Shown: positions 32,201-41,890, counted from the stretch's first letter. The stretch: DNA of 57,653 nucleotides from Fimenecus sp963624605 (GCA_963624605.1 CAVFQD010000005.1:1-57653); one strand, 5' to 3'. Notes: generated by a model from the letters alone, not told the origin. A program made the numbers and translations.

Positions 32201-33700
32201 ATGCTTAACACAAGAGCTTCGGGTGTGCTTATGCACCTGTCGTCCATACCGTCAAGGTACGGTATCGGCGTTATGGGAGATGAGACAAAACGCTTTATAG
32301 ATAAAATAAAGGATATGGGCTTTTCATATTGGCAGGTTCTGCCGCTGAATCCGCCGGATTTTTACGGTTCGCCGTATACCTCCGACGCTGTTTTTGCAAT
32401 TTCCCATATGTTTATATCTCCCGACGGACTTGTAAGGTCGGGTCTTGTCTCGGCGGAGGATACGGAACGCTCGGTATATTACGGCTCGCCGTACACTGCG
32501 GATTATGAATTTGCATATTCTTCAAGGCTTGAACTTTTGAGGAAGGCTTACGCAAACGCAGGTAAAGAGGTTAAGGCAGAGGTCGAAAAATTTGTTTCGC
32601 AAAACGAATGGTGCAGGAGCTATTCCCTTTTTATGGCGGCAAAGGAGAAGTTCGGAAATAAGCCGTGGTATGAGTGGAATAAGGAGTTTGCCTATTACGA
32701 AAGCTGTTTTAAAAATGCCGATAAGCTTAAAGATGAGGCGGATTTTTATGCTTTTGTGCAGTATATTGCCTTTTCACAGTGGCGTGAAATAAAGCTTTAC
32801 GCAAACGACAGGGGCGTTAAAATCCTCGGTGATATGCCCATATATGTCTCAATGGACAGTGCCGATGTTTGGAGCAACAGACACCTTTTTGAAATAGACG
32901 AAAACGATTTTTCAAAGAAAAAGGTTGCGGGAGTTCCGCCCGATTATTTTTCAGCGGACGGTCAGCTTTGGGGCAATCCGCTTTACGATTGGGGTGCAAT
33001 GGAAAAGGACGGATATAAATGGTGGGTTAGCAGGATAAAGGCTTCGTTTAAGCTTTTCGATACCGTCAGAATAGACCATTTCAGGGCGTTTGCCTCATAT
33101 TGGGCGGTGCCTGCCGACGCCGAAACCGCAAAAACAGGCGAATGGCTCAAGGGACCGGGTATGAAGCTGTTTGACAAAATAAAGCAGGAGATAGGCGAGC
33201 CGCCCATAATAGCCGAGGATCTCGGAACCTTCGGTGAAGACGTTGTAAAACTGCTTGAGGATACGCAGTTCCCCGGTATGCGGGTAATACAGTTCGGATT
33301 TGACCCGAATTGCGACAGCACGCATTTACCGCACAATTACCCGAAAAATTCCGTCGCCTATGTAGGAACTCACGACAATACGACCCTTTTGGCTTGGCTT
33401 TGGGAAGCAACGCCCGAGCAGAGGAAATTTGCGCTTGATTACTGCAATTTCAAGGGCGATAATTGGGGCGACGGCGGATATTACAGCCCGTCCTGCCGTG
33501 CGGTTATCGAAACCGTGTGGAGAAGCCCGTCGCTTATTTCGATAATATCGTTTCAGGACCTCTGCGGCTTCGGCTCAGATGCGAGAATGAATGTCCCCGG
33601 CAGAGCGTTCGGTAACTGGCAGTTCAGAACAACCGAGGAAACGGTAGGTATGATAGACGCCGATTATTACAGATACATCAACAGACTGTTTAAGAGATAA
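32201..33700 (+). CDS. malQ: 4-alpha-glucanotransferase (amylomaltase, GH77)
   Basis: 499 residues, the usual bacterial length. Motifs: 'ASGVLMHLSSIPSRYGIG', 'YWQVLPLNPP', nucleophile Asp in 'VRIDHFRAFASYW', acid/base Glu in 'PIIAEDLG' and Asp in 'YVGTHDNTTLLAW'. It moves alpha-1,4-glucan chains between maltooligosaccharides and glycogen, in the cytoplasm. The ATG has a weak TGAGGTG site. It stands alone; no glycogen or maltose genes adjoin. Confidence 0.95.
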   Translation: MLNTRASGVLMHLSSIPSRYGIGVMGDETKRFIDKIKDMGFSYWQVLPLNPPDFYGSPYTSDAVFAISHMFISPDGLVRSGLVSAEDTERSVYYGSPYTADYEFAYSSRLELLRKAYANAGKEVKAEVEKFVSQNEWCRSYSLFMAAKEKFGNKPWYEWNKEFAYYESCFKNADKLKDEADFYAFVQYIAFSQWREIKLYANDRGVKILGDMPIYVSMDSADVWSNRHLFEIDENDFSKKKVAGVPPDYFSADGQLWGNPLYDWGAMEKDGYKWWVSRIKASFKLFDTVRIDHFRAFASYWAVPADAETAKTGEWLKGPGMKLFDKIKQEIGEPPIIAEDLGTFGEDVVKLLEDTQFPGMRVIQFGFDPNCDSTHLPHNYPKNSVAYVGTHDNTTLLAWLWEATPEQRKFALDYCNFKGDNWGDGGYYSPSCRAVIETVWRSPSLISIISFQDLCGFGSDARMNVPGRAFGNWQFRTTEETVGMIDADYYRYINRLFKR

Positions 33701-33715
33701 TGACATATAATGCTT

Positions 33716-34030
33716 TGTATTGATTTACCGTAGGGACAACCCTTGCGTGCGAGGTAATAGTGAAAAGTGAAGAGTGAAGAGGTGTGGGTGCTTCGCACGG
33801 CGTCGTCGTTTGCTCCGTATCGTTCGCAACAGCCTTTGGCTATTTCTCACTCACTATGCAACTCCTCCTTTTCCGCAAAAATCTCGCTCGGCTCGCCTGC
33901 TCGGTTGTAAACGCCCTCACGACGGCTCGCTGTCGCTACCAACTTTTGCGGCTGTCCGTCAATATGATTTATATGTAATTTATTTCAGACAGGGGCGAGC
34001 CCTGTCCCTACGGATTCTGCGGCAGGACAT
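33716..34030. repeat. Intergenic repeat region
   Basis: No gene is supported in the 413 bases between malQ and the dockerin gene. The region holds a GTAGGGACAACCC segment (33730-33742), the GTGAAAAGTGAAGAGTGAAG direct repeat (33761-33780) and the palindrome GACAGGG-5-CCCTGTC followed by CCTACGG (33988-34012), which is the same family as at 1689 and 21156. It resembles a decayed interspersed repeat. Confidence 0.5.
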
Positions 34031-34055
34031 TACATATTAACTGTCAACACAGCAT

Positions 34056-34088
34056 AAAAATCCCCGGGATTTGTTCAAATCCCGGGGT
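34056..34088 (-). terminator. Terminator of the dockerin hydrolase gene
   Basis: CCCCGGGATTT (34062-34072) pairs with AAATCCCGGGG (34077-34087), a perfect 11-bp stem, followed on the minus strand by TTTTTATG. Confidence 0.9.
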
Positions 34089-34113
34089 AAGTTATTTATA
34101 AAACTTTGTTATA

Positions 34114-35781
34114 TCAGTGAGCCGCGATATATGTCAGAATGTTCTTTGCGTCAACGATTGAAACGCTGCCGTCGCAGTTCATATCCGCCGCCCACGCCTG
34201 CTTATCGTCAAGCGTTGAAAGCTCCGCCACATAACGAAGTATAAGTTTTGCGTCGAAAAGTGAAATTCTGCCGTCGGCATTTACATCTCCATCGGCACCC
34301 GAAAGGGGCGAAAGAACATGTGTGTTTCTGTCATAAATCATAAACTGCGGGAATTTTGCGTTTGAATAAACATCCGTGCCCGCAGGTGCGGTAAGTATCC
34401 ATTTGAAGAATTCGCAGTTGTCGTTTGCGCCGTTGTTGCTGTATTCAACATGCTTCATATCCTTTATGAACCAAGTGTTGTCGGGGAGATAAGCGGTGCT
34501 TGCGTCGATTATCTTATCATATGAAACATACGGGGCTTTTTTTGTTATGTTGAGCGTTTTTCCGTAATCCGCAACGGTTGCAAAGCCGCTTGTATGGATT
34601 GTTTCAATTACCTGATCGCTCATAAGGTATGAGGCTGTGGAGACGGGCGAGGTCTGCATATTGTAGTGCGAAACTATCGAAACGCAAACGCCGTCAGCCT
34701 TTGCCTGCCTGAGAATTGAGCCGATTTTTGACTGAACATTGTAATGGTAATCGTCAATTCTGTTTTTGAAGATTTCCCTTTGCTCGGGCGTACCTTCGTT
34801 CATACGGTCAAACATAAATCTCTTTGCCGAGGTGTAGCACGAATCGGGAACAAATGCCCAAAAGCCCGTATTATAACCGAAAAGCGGAATAAGACATTCG
34901 GAATAAACTCTGTCGCCGTCATATTTGAGGAGATCGTTGAGAATAGGAAGGATTTTTTCGATAATTCCCGTTTTTGAGAGAACGGTACTGATTTTATCAT
35001 CACCGATTGATTCTGTGATTATGTTGTAAAGTCCGTCGGGGTCGACCTCAATCTCGCCCGTAAAGAGCTTGCCGACCATTTCAAGGCCTGTGTATGCGGA
35101 GGAAAGCATTGTGATATTGCTCAAATCCTCATAGCCGTATTTTGCAATATATGACGCCATAATAACGCCGCCCATACTGATACCCGAAATCGAAACCTTG
35201 TCGTGTCCCGAGGTCTTTTTGATGTTCTCGACATATTCGTGAATTTCGTCTGCAAGAATAAGCGGGTCGACACGCCAGTCAAGTCCGTAAACCCATACAT
35301 GATCCTTACCTACTGCATCACAGGCAATGTCAACTATATCGTTGTTGAAAACCTCTTTGACATGGGCGTAGTCATAATCGGAAACAGGACCCGTAAACTG
35401 GTCTATGACAGCGACATCGGAATTTTTCGGCTCGCCGTCGGGAGAGCAGGCGATAGGTCCGAGCAATTCGTTTGCTATCGGAAGAAATTCGTCGCAGAAT
35501 TTGTCGTAGTCAGCCTGTGTCCTGCCCGAAGAAAGAAGGGTTGTAAGGCTGGGAAGAGCTTTTTCAACCGCTTTTGCTATCGAGTCCGCGTCGGGAGCCC
35601 AGACGCCTTTGCCCGTTGAAGTGTCAATGAGCTGATACTGTGAAAATCCCGAAATTACAAGCAGGGGACTTTTACCGCAGCTGCATGACTTGCCCGCCGC
35701 AAGGGACGGCGACATGCAACAAAAGACAATAACCAAGGACAAAATAACGCTAAAAACTTTTTTTGAGATTTTTTTTGACAT
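34114..35781 (-). CDS. Secreted alpha/beta hydrolase (lipase-like) with C-terminal dockerin
   Basis: 555 residues. Signal peptide 1-29 (ending SLAAG); alpha/beta hydrolase core with the nucleophile elbow 'ISGISMGGV' at about 195 (G-x-S-x-G), preceded by 'WVYGLDWRVDP', as in PGAP1/lipase-like enzymes. The last 60 residues are a type I dockerin with two calcium loops, 'DVNADGRISLFDAKLILRYV' and 'DMNCDGSVSIVDAKNILTYI'. The dockerin should attach the protein to a cohesin, and cohesin-like domains occur at 56-57 kb of this window. Substrate (ester or lipid) is unknown. The gene is monocistronic with its own terminator. Confidence 0.82.
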   Translation of the reverse strand: MSKKISKKVFSVILSLVIVFCCMSPSLAAGKSCSCGKSPLLVISGFSQYQLIDTSTGKGVWAPDADSIAKAVEKALPSLTTLLSSGRTQADYDKFCDEFLPIANELLGPIACSPDGEPKNSDVAVIDQFTGPVSDYDYAHVKEVFNNDIVDIACDAVGKDHVWVYGLDWRVDPLILADEIHEYVENIKKTSGHDKVSISGISMGGVIMASYIAKYGYEDLSNITMLSSAYTGLEMVGKLFTGEIEVDPDGLYNIITESIGDDKISTVLSKTGIIEKILPILNDLLKYDGDRVYSECLIPLFGYNTGFWAFVPDSCYTSAKRFMFDRMNEGTPEQREIFKNRIDDYHYNVQSKIGSILRQAKADGVCVSIVSHYNMQTSPVSTASYLMSDQVIETIHTSGFATVADYGKTLNITKKAPYVSYDKIIDASTAYLPDNTWFIKDMKHVEYSNNGANDNCEFFKWILTAPAGTDVYSNAKFPQFMIYDRNTHVLSPLSGADGDVNADGRISLFDAKLILRYVAELSTLDDKQAWAADMNCDGSVSIVDAKNILTYIAAH

Positions 35782-35864
35782 TATACTTCCTCCTCGTATG
35801 TAAATACAAAACTATTGTATCATATTGCTGTGCCGAGCGCAATATTTTTATATTTTGCACAAAA

Positions 35865-36785
35865 TTAAAAGACGGTTTCAACGGTTTTTGTACATTTATA
35901 CGGCGAATACCGCCAGTAGTCAATATGTCCGGAGCTTATAAAATATTTGTATTTTCTGTTTTCGCAGCGGGCGTTGTCGGTGCTGACAATTATGAGCTTT
36001 ATTTTCATTTTTTCGGAATTTACGCTTTTTATAAACACACTTGCGCTTTGTCCCGGCTCAACGCCCTCGACATATTCGGCAAGTCCGGCAAGATTGGGCG
36101 CCAGCTCGACAAAAATACCGTACGGCTCTACCGAACGGACAATACCCGTAACCGTTTCGCCCGAATTGAAGCTTGCGACATTTTCCTCCCATGTACCGAG
36201 CAGCTCTCTGTGGGATAATGTTATTCTGCCGTTTTCGTCAATACTGCGAACTACAGCCTTGATATTTTGGTCGATAAAAAATCTTGCGTTCGGATTAGGT
36301 ATTCTTGAAACCGAGACGGAGTTTATGGGCAGGAGGGCGGTTATGCCCCTGCCTATGTCGCAGAAGGCTCCGAACGGCTCTATGTGCGTAATCTTTGCGT
36401 CTATTATGTCTCCCGGAACAAGCTTTGACACATAATTCAGGCGGCAGTCCTTTTGCGCCTCGGTTCTGCTTAAAATCACAACGGGCTTTTCGCCCGACTC
36501 ATCCGTTTCGGTTATGTAAAAGCCCGTAGGCTTGTTTACCCTTGAGATTATTGCGATATCCTTTACGCTGCCGTCCTTTATGCCCTCGGCACATTCGTCG
36601 TGAGGCATAAAGCCGCTTATTTCTCCGAATTTGAAGTGCAGATTGTGCGCACTGTCGCACATAAGCGCACGCGCTTCAAGATAAAGCCGCTTTTCACATG
36701 CCTCTTTGAGCAGATTTGTGTTTGTGAGTGTTTTTTCCGTCTCCCGTGAATTGAAAACAGCTCCTTCGGGTAAATATTTTTCCAT
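35865..36785 (-). CDS. S1-repeat RNA-binding protein
   Basis: 306 residues. Clear S1 domains lie at about 122-197 ('PGDIIDAKITHIEPFGAF', 'GITALLPINSVS') and 205-268 ('GETVTGIVRSVEPYGIFVEL', 'LAGLAEYVEG'). An earlier, weaker copy lies at about 55-115 ('KFGEISGFMPHDECAEG'). The C-terminal 'KYKYFISSGHIDYWRYSPY' is a separate conserved-looking tail. This composition resembles short RpsA/S1-like proteins of Clostridia; it likely binds RNA at translation. It is divergent from DUF951-prfA, which fits a translation role. Start: ATG at 36785 with a weak upstream site. Confidence 0.78.
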   Translation of the reverse strand: MEKYLPEGAVFNSRETEKTLTNTNLLKEACEKRLYLEARALMCDSAHNLHFKFGEISGFMPHDECAEGIKDGSVKDIAIISRVNKPTGFYITETDESGEKPVVILSRTEAQKDCRLNYVSKLVPGDIIDAKITHIEPFGAFCDIGRGITALLPINSVSVSRIPNPNARFFIDQNIKAVVRSIDENGRITLSHRELLGTWEENVASFNSGETVTGIVRSVEPYGIFVELAPNLAGLAEYVEGVEPGQSASVFIKSVNSEKMKIKLIIVSTDNARCENRKYKYFISSGHIDYWRYSPYKCTKTVETVF

Positions 36786-36874
36786 AATGATTACCGTGCC
36801 TTTCAGGTTTCTGATATTTTTGCAATTTACTCATAAATTTATATGCCCGAAGAGATGAATTGAGAATTGCGGTG

Positions 36875-36903
36875 TTTAATTTTTTTCGATAGTGTGATAC
36901 AAT
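36875..36903 (+). promoter_or_regulatory. Promoter of the DUF951-prfA operon
   Basis: TTTAAT (36875-36880), a 17-base spacer and TACAAT (36898-36903), 28 bases before the ATG. Confidence 0.55.
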
Positions 36904-36930
36904 ATATAAAAACTGTACGGGAGGTATATT

Positions 36931-37128
36931 ATGGACGTGCGTGTAGGCGACGAGCTTGTGATGAAAAAGGCGCATCCCTGCGGCGAGAACAGGTTTGAGG
37001 TTCTGCGCTCGGGAATGGACTTCAGACTGCGCTGTAAAAAATGCGGACGGGAAGTAATGGTTCCCCGTGTAAAGATAGAAAAAAATATAAAGAAAATTAT
37101 TCGTGAGGAAGCAACGGATGACAGATAA
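36931..37128 (+). CDS. DUF951 family protein
   Basis: 65 residues with the family pattern 'VRVGDELVMKKAHPCG', 'RFEVLRSGMDFRLRCKKCGR' and 'VPRVKIEKNIKKI'. The two Cys pairs (PCG, CKKCGR) may bind zinc. It is a small cytoplasmic protein found in most Firmicutes, of unknown function. It overlaps prfA by 11 bases, so it belongs to the translation operon. The ATG has GGGAGG. Confidence 0.88.
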   Translation: MDVRVGDELVMKKAHPCGENRFEVLRSGMDFRLRCKKCGREVMVPRVKIEKNIKKIIREEATDDR

Positions 37129-38188
37129 ACTTAACGGTATAGAGGAAAGATACGAAAAGATAAACGAGCTCCTCTGCTCACCCGATATAATAAGCAATCA
37201 GCAGGAATATGCAAAGCTTATGAAGGAGCAGAAAAATTTGACGCCCGTTGTCGAAAAATTCAGGGAATATAAAAAACACGAAAGCACGCTTGAAGAGTCA
37301 AAGCAGCTGCTTGACGCAGGCGGACTTGACAAGGATTTCAGGGAGCTTGTTCAGGAGGAATACGAGCAGGCAAAGACCGATGTCGAGCGTTGCTCGGAGG
37401 AGCTTAAAGTTCTGCTTTTGCCCAAGGACCCCAACGACGACAGAAATGTCATTGTCGAGATAAGAGGCGGCGCAGGCGGAGAAGAGGCGGCACTCTTTGC
37501 GGGCGAGCTTTTCAGAATGTATTCAATGTACGCCCAGTCAAAGGGCTTTAAGGTCGAAATTTTGTCGGAAAACCCGACAGAGCTCGGCGGATATAAGGAA
37601 ATTGTTTTCAGCGTCGAGGGCGAGGGAGCATACTCACGCTTTAAGTTTGAGAGCGGCGTACACCGTGTTCAGCGTGTCCCCGAGACGGAAAGTCAGGGCA
37701 GGATACAGACCTCCACCGCTACGGTTGCGGTTTTGCCAGAGGCGGAGGATGTGGACATTGAGCTTGACCCCGCTGATTTGCAGATAGATGTGTTCCGTTC
37801 CTCGGGAGCGGGCGGTCAGAAGGTAAACAAGACCTCGTCCGCAATCCGTGTTACGCATATCCCGACGGGAATGGTGGTTGAATGTCAGGATGAGAGAAGT
37901 CAGTACAAGAACAAGGACAAGGCGTTGAAGGTACTGCGTTCAAGGCTGCTTGAAATCGAGCAGGCGAAGCACGACGCCGAAATTGCGGGCGCAAGAAAGG
38001 CGCAGGTCGGTACGGGCGACAGAAGTGAGAGAATCAGGACATACAATTTCCCACAGGGCAGGGTGTCCGACCACAGGATTGGGCTTACTCTTTATAAAAT
38101 CGAGCAGATAATGAACGGCGACCTTGACGAGATAATCGACGCTCTTATAACAGCCGATACGGCGGAAAAATTAAAGGCAGAGGAATAA
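37118..38188 (+). CDS. prfA: Peptide chain release factor 1
   Basis: 356 residues, the standard size. The catalytic 'GAGGQKVNKTSSAIRV' and the stop-codon-reading 'PETESQGRIQTSTATVAV' (P-x-T region) are both present. It ends translation at UAA and UAG. I start at the ATG at 37118 (MTDKLNG), which has GAGGA upstream and overlaps the DUF951 stop. prmC, the methyltransferase of the GGQ Gln that often follows, is not next to it here. Confidence 0.96.
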   Translation: MTDKLNGIEERYEKINELLCSPDIISNQQEYAKLMKEQKNLTPVVEKFREYKKHESTLEESKQLLDAGGLDKDFRELVQEEYEQAKTDVERCSEELKVLLLPKDPNDDRNVIVEIRGGAGGEEAALFAGELFRMYSMYAQSKGFKVEILSENPTELGGYKEIVFSVEGEGAYSRFKFESGVHRVQRVPETESQGRIQTSTATVAVLPEAEDVDIELDPADLQIDVFRSSGAGGQKVNKTSSAIRVTHIPTGMVVECQDERSQYKNKDKALKVLRSRLLEIEQAKHDAEIAGARKAQVGTGDRSERIRTYNFPQGRVSDHRIGLTLYKIEQIMNGDLDEIIDALITADTAEKLKAEE

Positions 38189-38192
38189 TTTG

Positions 38193-39206
38193 ATGACTAC
38201 TCGGGTAATCGACATCAGAACAGACGAAAAAGAGGCTTTGAGCGAAGCGGCAAGGCTTATCAGAGCGGGAGAGGTCGTGGGTATTCCGACCGAAACTGTT
38301 TACGGGCTTGCGGCAAATGCGCTCGACGGCGAAGCGGTCAAAAAAATATATGTCGCAAAGGGCAGACCGTCGGACAACCCTCTTATAGTACACATTTCCG
38401 ACATTTCTGAGCTTGCTCCGCTTGTAAAGGAAGTACCCGAAAAGGTAAAAATGATGGCTCAAAGATTCTGGCCCGGACCGCTTACAATGATTATGAAAAA
38501 AAGCGATTTAATTCCGAGCGTTACCTCGGGAGGGCTTGAAACGGTTGCGGTGCGTATGCCGAAATCGGAGTATGCGAGGAAGATAATCAAGGCTTGTGCT
38601 TTGCCGCTTGCCGCTCCGAGCGCAAATCTTTCGGGAAGCCCGAGCCCGACTAACGCAAAATATGTTCTTGACGATATGGACGGCAGAGTGCCGCTTATAA
38701 TCGACGGCGGAAGCTGTGAAATCGGCGTGGAATCGACCGTCATTACATTTGTGACGGAAAAGCCCACGCTTTTAAGACCGGGCGGTGTTACCGTTGAGCA
38801 AATCGAGGCTCTTATAGGAAAAATCGACATTGCCTCGGCAGTTCTCAACAGGCTTGCCGACGGCGAACAGGCGGCGTCTCCGGGTATGAAGTACAAGCAT
38901 TATGCACCGAGAGCCGACATAACAATAGTTAAGGGCAGTCTTGAGAAATTCGTTGATTTTATCAAGGATAAGGACTGCTTTGCACTCTGCTTTGAGGGTG
39001 AGGAAAAATATTTTGAAAACTCCGTCGCATACGGAAAAGCGGACGACGGACTTTCGGAGGCGAACAGGCTGTTTGACGCGTTGCGTGAGCTCGACGAGAA
39101 AGGCGCAAAGACCGTTTACGCGAGATGCCCCGAAATAAGCGGAGTGGGTCTTGCGGTCTACAACAGGCTTATCCGTTCGGCAGGCTTTAAGATAAAGGAA
39201 CTGTGA
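38193..39206 (+). CDS. tsaC: L-threonylcarbamoyladenylate synthase (Sua5/YwlC type)
   Basis: 337 residues: YrdC domain at 15-200 ('GEVVGIPTETVYGLAANAL', 'KGRPSDNPLIVHI', 'WPGPLTMIMKKS', 'LAAPSANLSGSPSPT') and a C-terminal Sua5 domain after the 'SPGMKYKHYAP' linker. It makes threonylcarbamoyl-AMP from threonine, bicarbonate and ATP for the t6A37 modification of tRNAs that read ANN codons. It lies 4 bases behind prfA, in the same operon. The ATG at 38193 follows AGAGGAATAA. Confidence 0.95.
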   Translation: MTTRVIDIRTDEKEALSEAARLIRAGEVVGIPTETVYGLAANALDGEAVKKIYVAKGRPSDNPLIVHISDISELAPLVKEVPEKVKMMAQRFWPGPLTMIMKKSDLIPSVTSGGLETVAVRMPKSEYARKIIKACALPLAAPSANLSGSPSPTNAKYVLDDMDGRVPLIIDGGSCEIGVESTVITFVTEKPTLLRPGGVTVEQIEALIGKIDIASAVLNRLADGEQAASPGMKYKHYAPRADITIVKGSLEKFVDFIKDKDCFALCFEGEEKYFENSVAYGKADDGLSEANRLFDALRELDEKGAKTVYARCPEISGVGLAVYNRLIRSAGFKIKEL

Positions 39207-39207
39207 T

Positions 39208-39792
39208 ATGAAAATTATCGGACTTACGGGGCAGACGGGCGCAGGGAAATCGACCGTTGCAAGGGCTCTTGAAAAATCGGGATATTACCATATCGACGCC
39301 GACCGTGTCGCAAGGGATGTAATAAACGCCGATAGGGGCGTTATTGCCGCTCTTTCACGGGAGTTCGGTGCGGATATTGTACTGCCCGACGGCACGGTTG
39401 ACAGAAAGCAGCTTGCAAAAAGGGCGTTTTCATCAAAACAAAATACCGAAAGATTAAGCGAAATAACGCATCCGACGGTCGTCAAATACATAAGGGATAT
39501 AATTTTGCAAAAGAAAAAAGAAAATATCCCCGGAGTAACGGTTGACGCCATAGGGCTTTTTGAGAGCGGACTTGCAAAAATCTGCGATACGAACGTCTGC
39601 GTTGTCGCACCAGAGGAAATACGCCTTGACAGAATAATTAAACGGGATAAAATATCTCTTGAGAGCGCAAAGCAGAGAATATCGGCGCAAAAGGGCGAGG
39701 ACTTTTTCCTTGCAAACGCCGACAGGGTCGTAAAGAACTATGCGCCTTACGGACTTTCGGAGCAGATAAAGGAAATTATCAACGATGACTAA
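39208..39792 (+). CDS. coaE: Dephospho-CoA kinase
   Basis: 194 residues with the P-loop 'LTGQTGAGKST' (6-16), the 'HIDADRVARDVI' motif and the lid region 'RIIKRDKISLESAKQRI'. It adds the 3'-phosphate to dephospho-CoA, the last step of coenzyme A synthesis. It begins one base after tsaC ends and overlaps the next gene by 8 bases. Confidence 0.95.
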   Translation: MKIIGLTGQTGAGKSTVARALEKSGYYHIDADRVARDVINADRGVIAALSREFGADIVLPDGTVDRKQLAKRAFSSKQNTERLSEITHPTVVKYIRDIILQKKKENIPGVTVDAIGLFESGLAKICDTNVCVVAPEEIRLDRIIKRDKISLESAKQRISAQKGEDFFLANADRVVKNYAPYGLSEQIKEIINDD

Positions 39793-40363
39793 ACAAAAAA
39801 AGACAGCGCTATTGAAAATAATCGCTCTGGCTCTTGCGTTTGTCGCTGTTATTTCCGCAGTGACCGTGATTTTGCTGATGGTCGGTTATAAGCATAGATA
39901 CCCGCAAAAATACACAGAATATATAGAGAAGTACGCCGATGAATATTCGGTGCCCGTGAATTTGCTTTATGCCACAATAAAGGTTGAAAGCGGCTTTGAC
40001 GAAAACGCAAAATCCGAGTCGGGCGCAATAGGACTTACCCAGATAATGCCCGATACCCTCGCATGGCTTCAGACGAAAACGGGCGAAAAATATACCGAAG
40101 CGGATTTGTCCGACCCGGAAATATCGATAAAATACTGTGCGCTTTTCTATTCGATACTGCTTGAAAAATTCGGAAATACCGAAACCGCCGCAGCGGCGTA
40201 TCACGCAGGGATAAACAGGGTTGACGGCTGGCTTAAAGATCCGGAGTATTCAAGCGACGGCGTAACGCTCGACAAAATCCCGTCAAGGGCAACGGCGCAC
40301 TATGTAAGCAAGGTAACAAAAGCCGTAAATGTTTACGGCAATCTGTATAAAGAGGAGCAATGA
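39785..40363 (+). CDS. Membrane-anchored lytic transglycosylase (SLT family)
   Basis: 192 residues: a cytoplasmic start, one membrane helix (11-35), and a soluble lytic transglycosylase domain with the catalytic Glu in 'YATIKVESGF', then 'SGAIGLTQIMPDT' and 'TAAAAYHAGINRVDGWL'. It cleaves the glycan strands of peptidoglycan outside the membrane, forming 1,6-anhydro ends. The short form with one SLT domain is common in Clostridia. It overlaps coaE by 8 bases and the aminopeptidase gene by 4. Confidence 0.92.
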   Translation: MTKQKKTALLKIIALALAFVAVISAVTVILLMVGYKHRYPQKYTEYIEKYADEYSVPVNLLYATIKVESGFDENAKSESGAIGLTQIMPDTLAWLQTKTGEKYTEADLSDPEISIKYCALFYSILLEKFGNTETAAAAYHAGINRVDGWLKDPEYSSDGVTLDKIPSRATAHYVSKVTKAVNVYGNLYKEEQ

Positions 40364-41772
40364 AAATGAGAAAGGAAAAATCAAAGGCAGAAGAACTTAA
40401 AGAAAAGCTTTTCTATGTTCCGAAGCACGCATCGGAGGTCATTTCGCAGTCGGAAACCGACAAGGCGGACGAGTTCTGCGAAGAATACAAAAACTTCCTC
40501 AACAAGGCAAAGACCGAGAGAGAGGCTGTTATATATGTCCTCGACAAGGCGAAAAGAAACGGCTATGTCGAGTTTGACAGAGATAAAAAGTATCAGGCGG
40601 GCGACAAGGTTTACTATAACAACAGAGGTAAATCGATAATTCTTGCCGTTATCGGCAAAAAGAGCCTTAAAGAGGGTATCCGTCTTTCGGCGGCGCACAT
40701 TGACTCGCCGAGGCTTGATATGAAGCAAAATCCGCTCTATGAGGACTCTGATATAGCTTATTTCAAGACGCATTATTACGGCGGAATAAAGAAATATCAG
40801 TGGACGGCAATCCCGCTCTCGCTTCACGGCGTAGTTGTCAAAAAGGACGGCACAAAGGCTCAGGTCAATGTCGGCGAGGATGACGCAGACCCGAAATTTG
40901 TTGTAACCGACCTTCTTCCCCATCTTGCGGCAGAGCAGATGAAACGCACCCTTGCAGACGGAATAAGGGGTGAGGAGCTCAACATCGTAATCGGTTCACG
41001 CCCGTTCAGGGACGACGAGGCAAGTGAAAAGGTAAAGCTCAATGTTATGAACATTTTGTTTGAAAAGTACGGAATTACAGAGAGCGATTTCCTTTCGGCG
41101 GAGCTTGAAGCCGTTCCCGCTTTCAAGGCTACGGATATAGGCTTTGACCGCAGTATGATAGGCTCTTACGGACATGACGACAGAGTTTGCGCTTACCCTG
41201 CGGCAGAGGCGATTTTCAATATCGAAAATCCAGAGTACACGGCTGTTACGGTTCTTACCGATAAGGAAGAGATAGGCTCGGACGGCAACACGGGACTCAA
41301 TTCGTCATACTTCAAATATTTTGTTGCTGACCTCGCAAATATGCAGGGCGTAAATTATCATACGGTGCTCTCAAATACTCAATGCCTTTCCGCCGATGTC
41401 AATGCGGCGTTTGACCCGACCTTTGCCGATGTTTCGGAAAAGAGAAACGCTTCCTATGTAAACAAGGGCGTTGTTATCACAAAATACACCGGTTCAAGAG
41501 GCAAGGCAGGCACAAGCGACGCTTCGGCAGAGTATATGGGCAAGATAAGAAGTATGCTTGACGGCGAAAACATCGTATGGCAGTCGGGCGAACTCGGCAA
41601 GGTTGACGCAGGCGGCGGAGGAACTGTCGCTATGTATCTTGCGGCGCTTGATATCGATGTCGTTGACCTCGGCGTACCCGTTCTTTCAATGCACGCACCG
41701 TTTGAGGTCGTTGCAAAGCTTGATGTCTATATGGCTTACAGGGCGTTCAAGGCGTTCTTTGAAGAGAAATAA
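40360..41772 (+). CDS. M18 family aminopeptidase
   Basis: 470 residues. Metal-binding and catalytic motifs of the M18 zinc family: 'SAAHIDSPRLDMK', 'SYGHDDRVCAYPA', 'VLTDKEEIGSDGNTG' and 'VLSMHAPFEVVAK'. It removes N-terminal residues from peptides in the cytoplasm and forms large oligomers in relatives. Start ATG overlaps the stop of the transglycosylase (ATGA) with GAGGAG upstream; an ATG two codons later is also possible. Last gene of the prfA run, with its own terminator. Confidence 0.93.
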   Translation: MKMRKEKSKAEELKEKLFYVPKHASEVISQSETDKADEFCEEYKNFLNKAKTEREAVIYVLDKAKRNGYVEFDRDKKYQAGDKVYYNNRGKSIILAVIGKKSLKEGIRLSAAHIDSPRLDMKQNPLYEDSDIAYFKTHYYGGIKKYQWTAIPLSLHGVVVKKDGTKAQVNVGEDDADPKFVVTDLLPHLAAEQMKRTLADGIRGEELNIVIGSRPFRDDEASEKVKLNVMNILFEKYGITESDFLSAELEAVPAFKATDIGFDRSMIGSYGHDDRVCAYPAAEAIFNIENPEYTAVTVLTDKEEIGSDGNTGLNSSYFKYFVADLANMQGVNYHTVLSNTQCLSADVNAAFDPTFADVSEKRNASYVNKGVVITKYTGSRGKAGTSDASAEYMGKIRSMLDGENIVWQSGELGKVDAGGGGTVAMYLAALDIDVVDLGVPVLSMHAPFEVVAKLDVYMAYRAFKAFFEEK

Positions 41773-41782
41773 TTGATTTTGC

Positions 41783-41812
41783 GGGGCGAAACTTAACAGT
41801 TTCGCCCTTTTT
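41783..41812 (+). terminator. Terminator of the prfA-to-aminopeptidase operon
   Basis: GGGCGAAAC (41784-41792) pairs with GTTTCGCCC (41799-41807) and is followed by TTTTTA. Confidence 0.93.
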
Positions 41813-41861
41813 ATGAAAATTTTTCTATTTGTTAATAATGTGTTAAATATCGCACAGTATA

Positions 41862-41890
41862 TTGCATTGCAAGATAGTATGTGATATATT
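41862..41890 (+). promoter_or_regulatory. Promoter of the padR operon
   Basis: TTGCAT (41862-41867), a 17-base spacer and TATATT (41885-41890). The AT-rich stretch around it with ATAGTATGTGATATATTGTA is where PadR proteins usually bind their own promoters. Confidence 0.65.

Noticed and set aside
33774..34040. An 88-codon frame between malQ and the dockerin gene
   Set aside because: It lies in a repeat region, has Arg-rich composition and no start signal.
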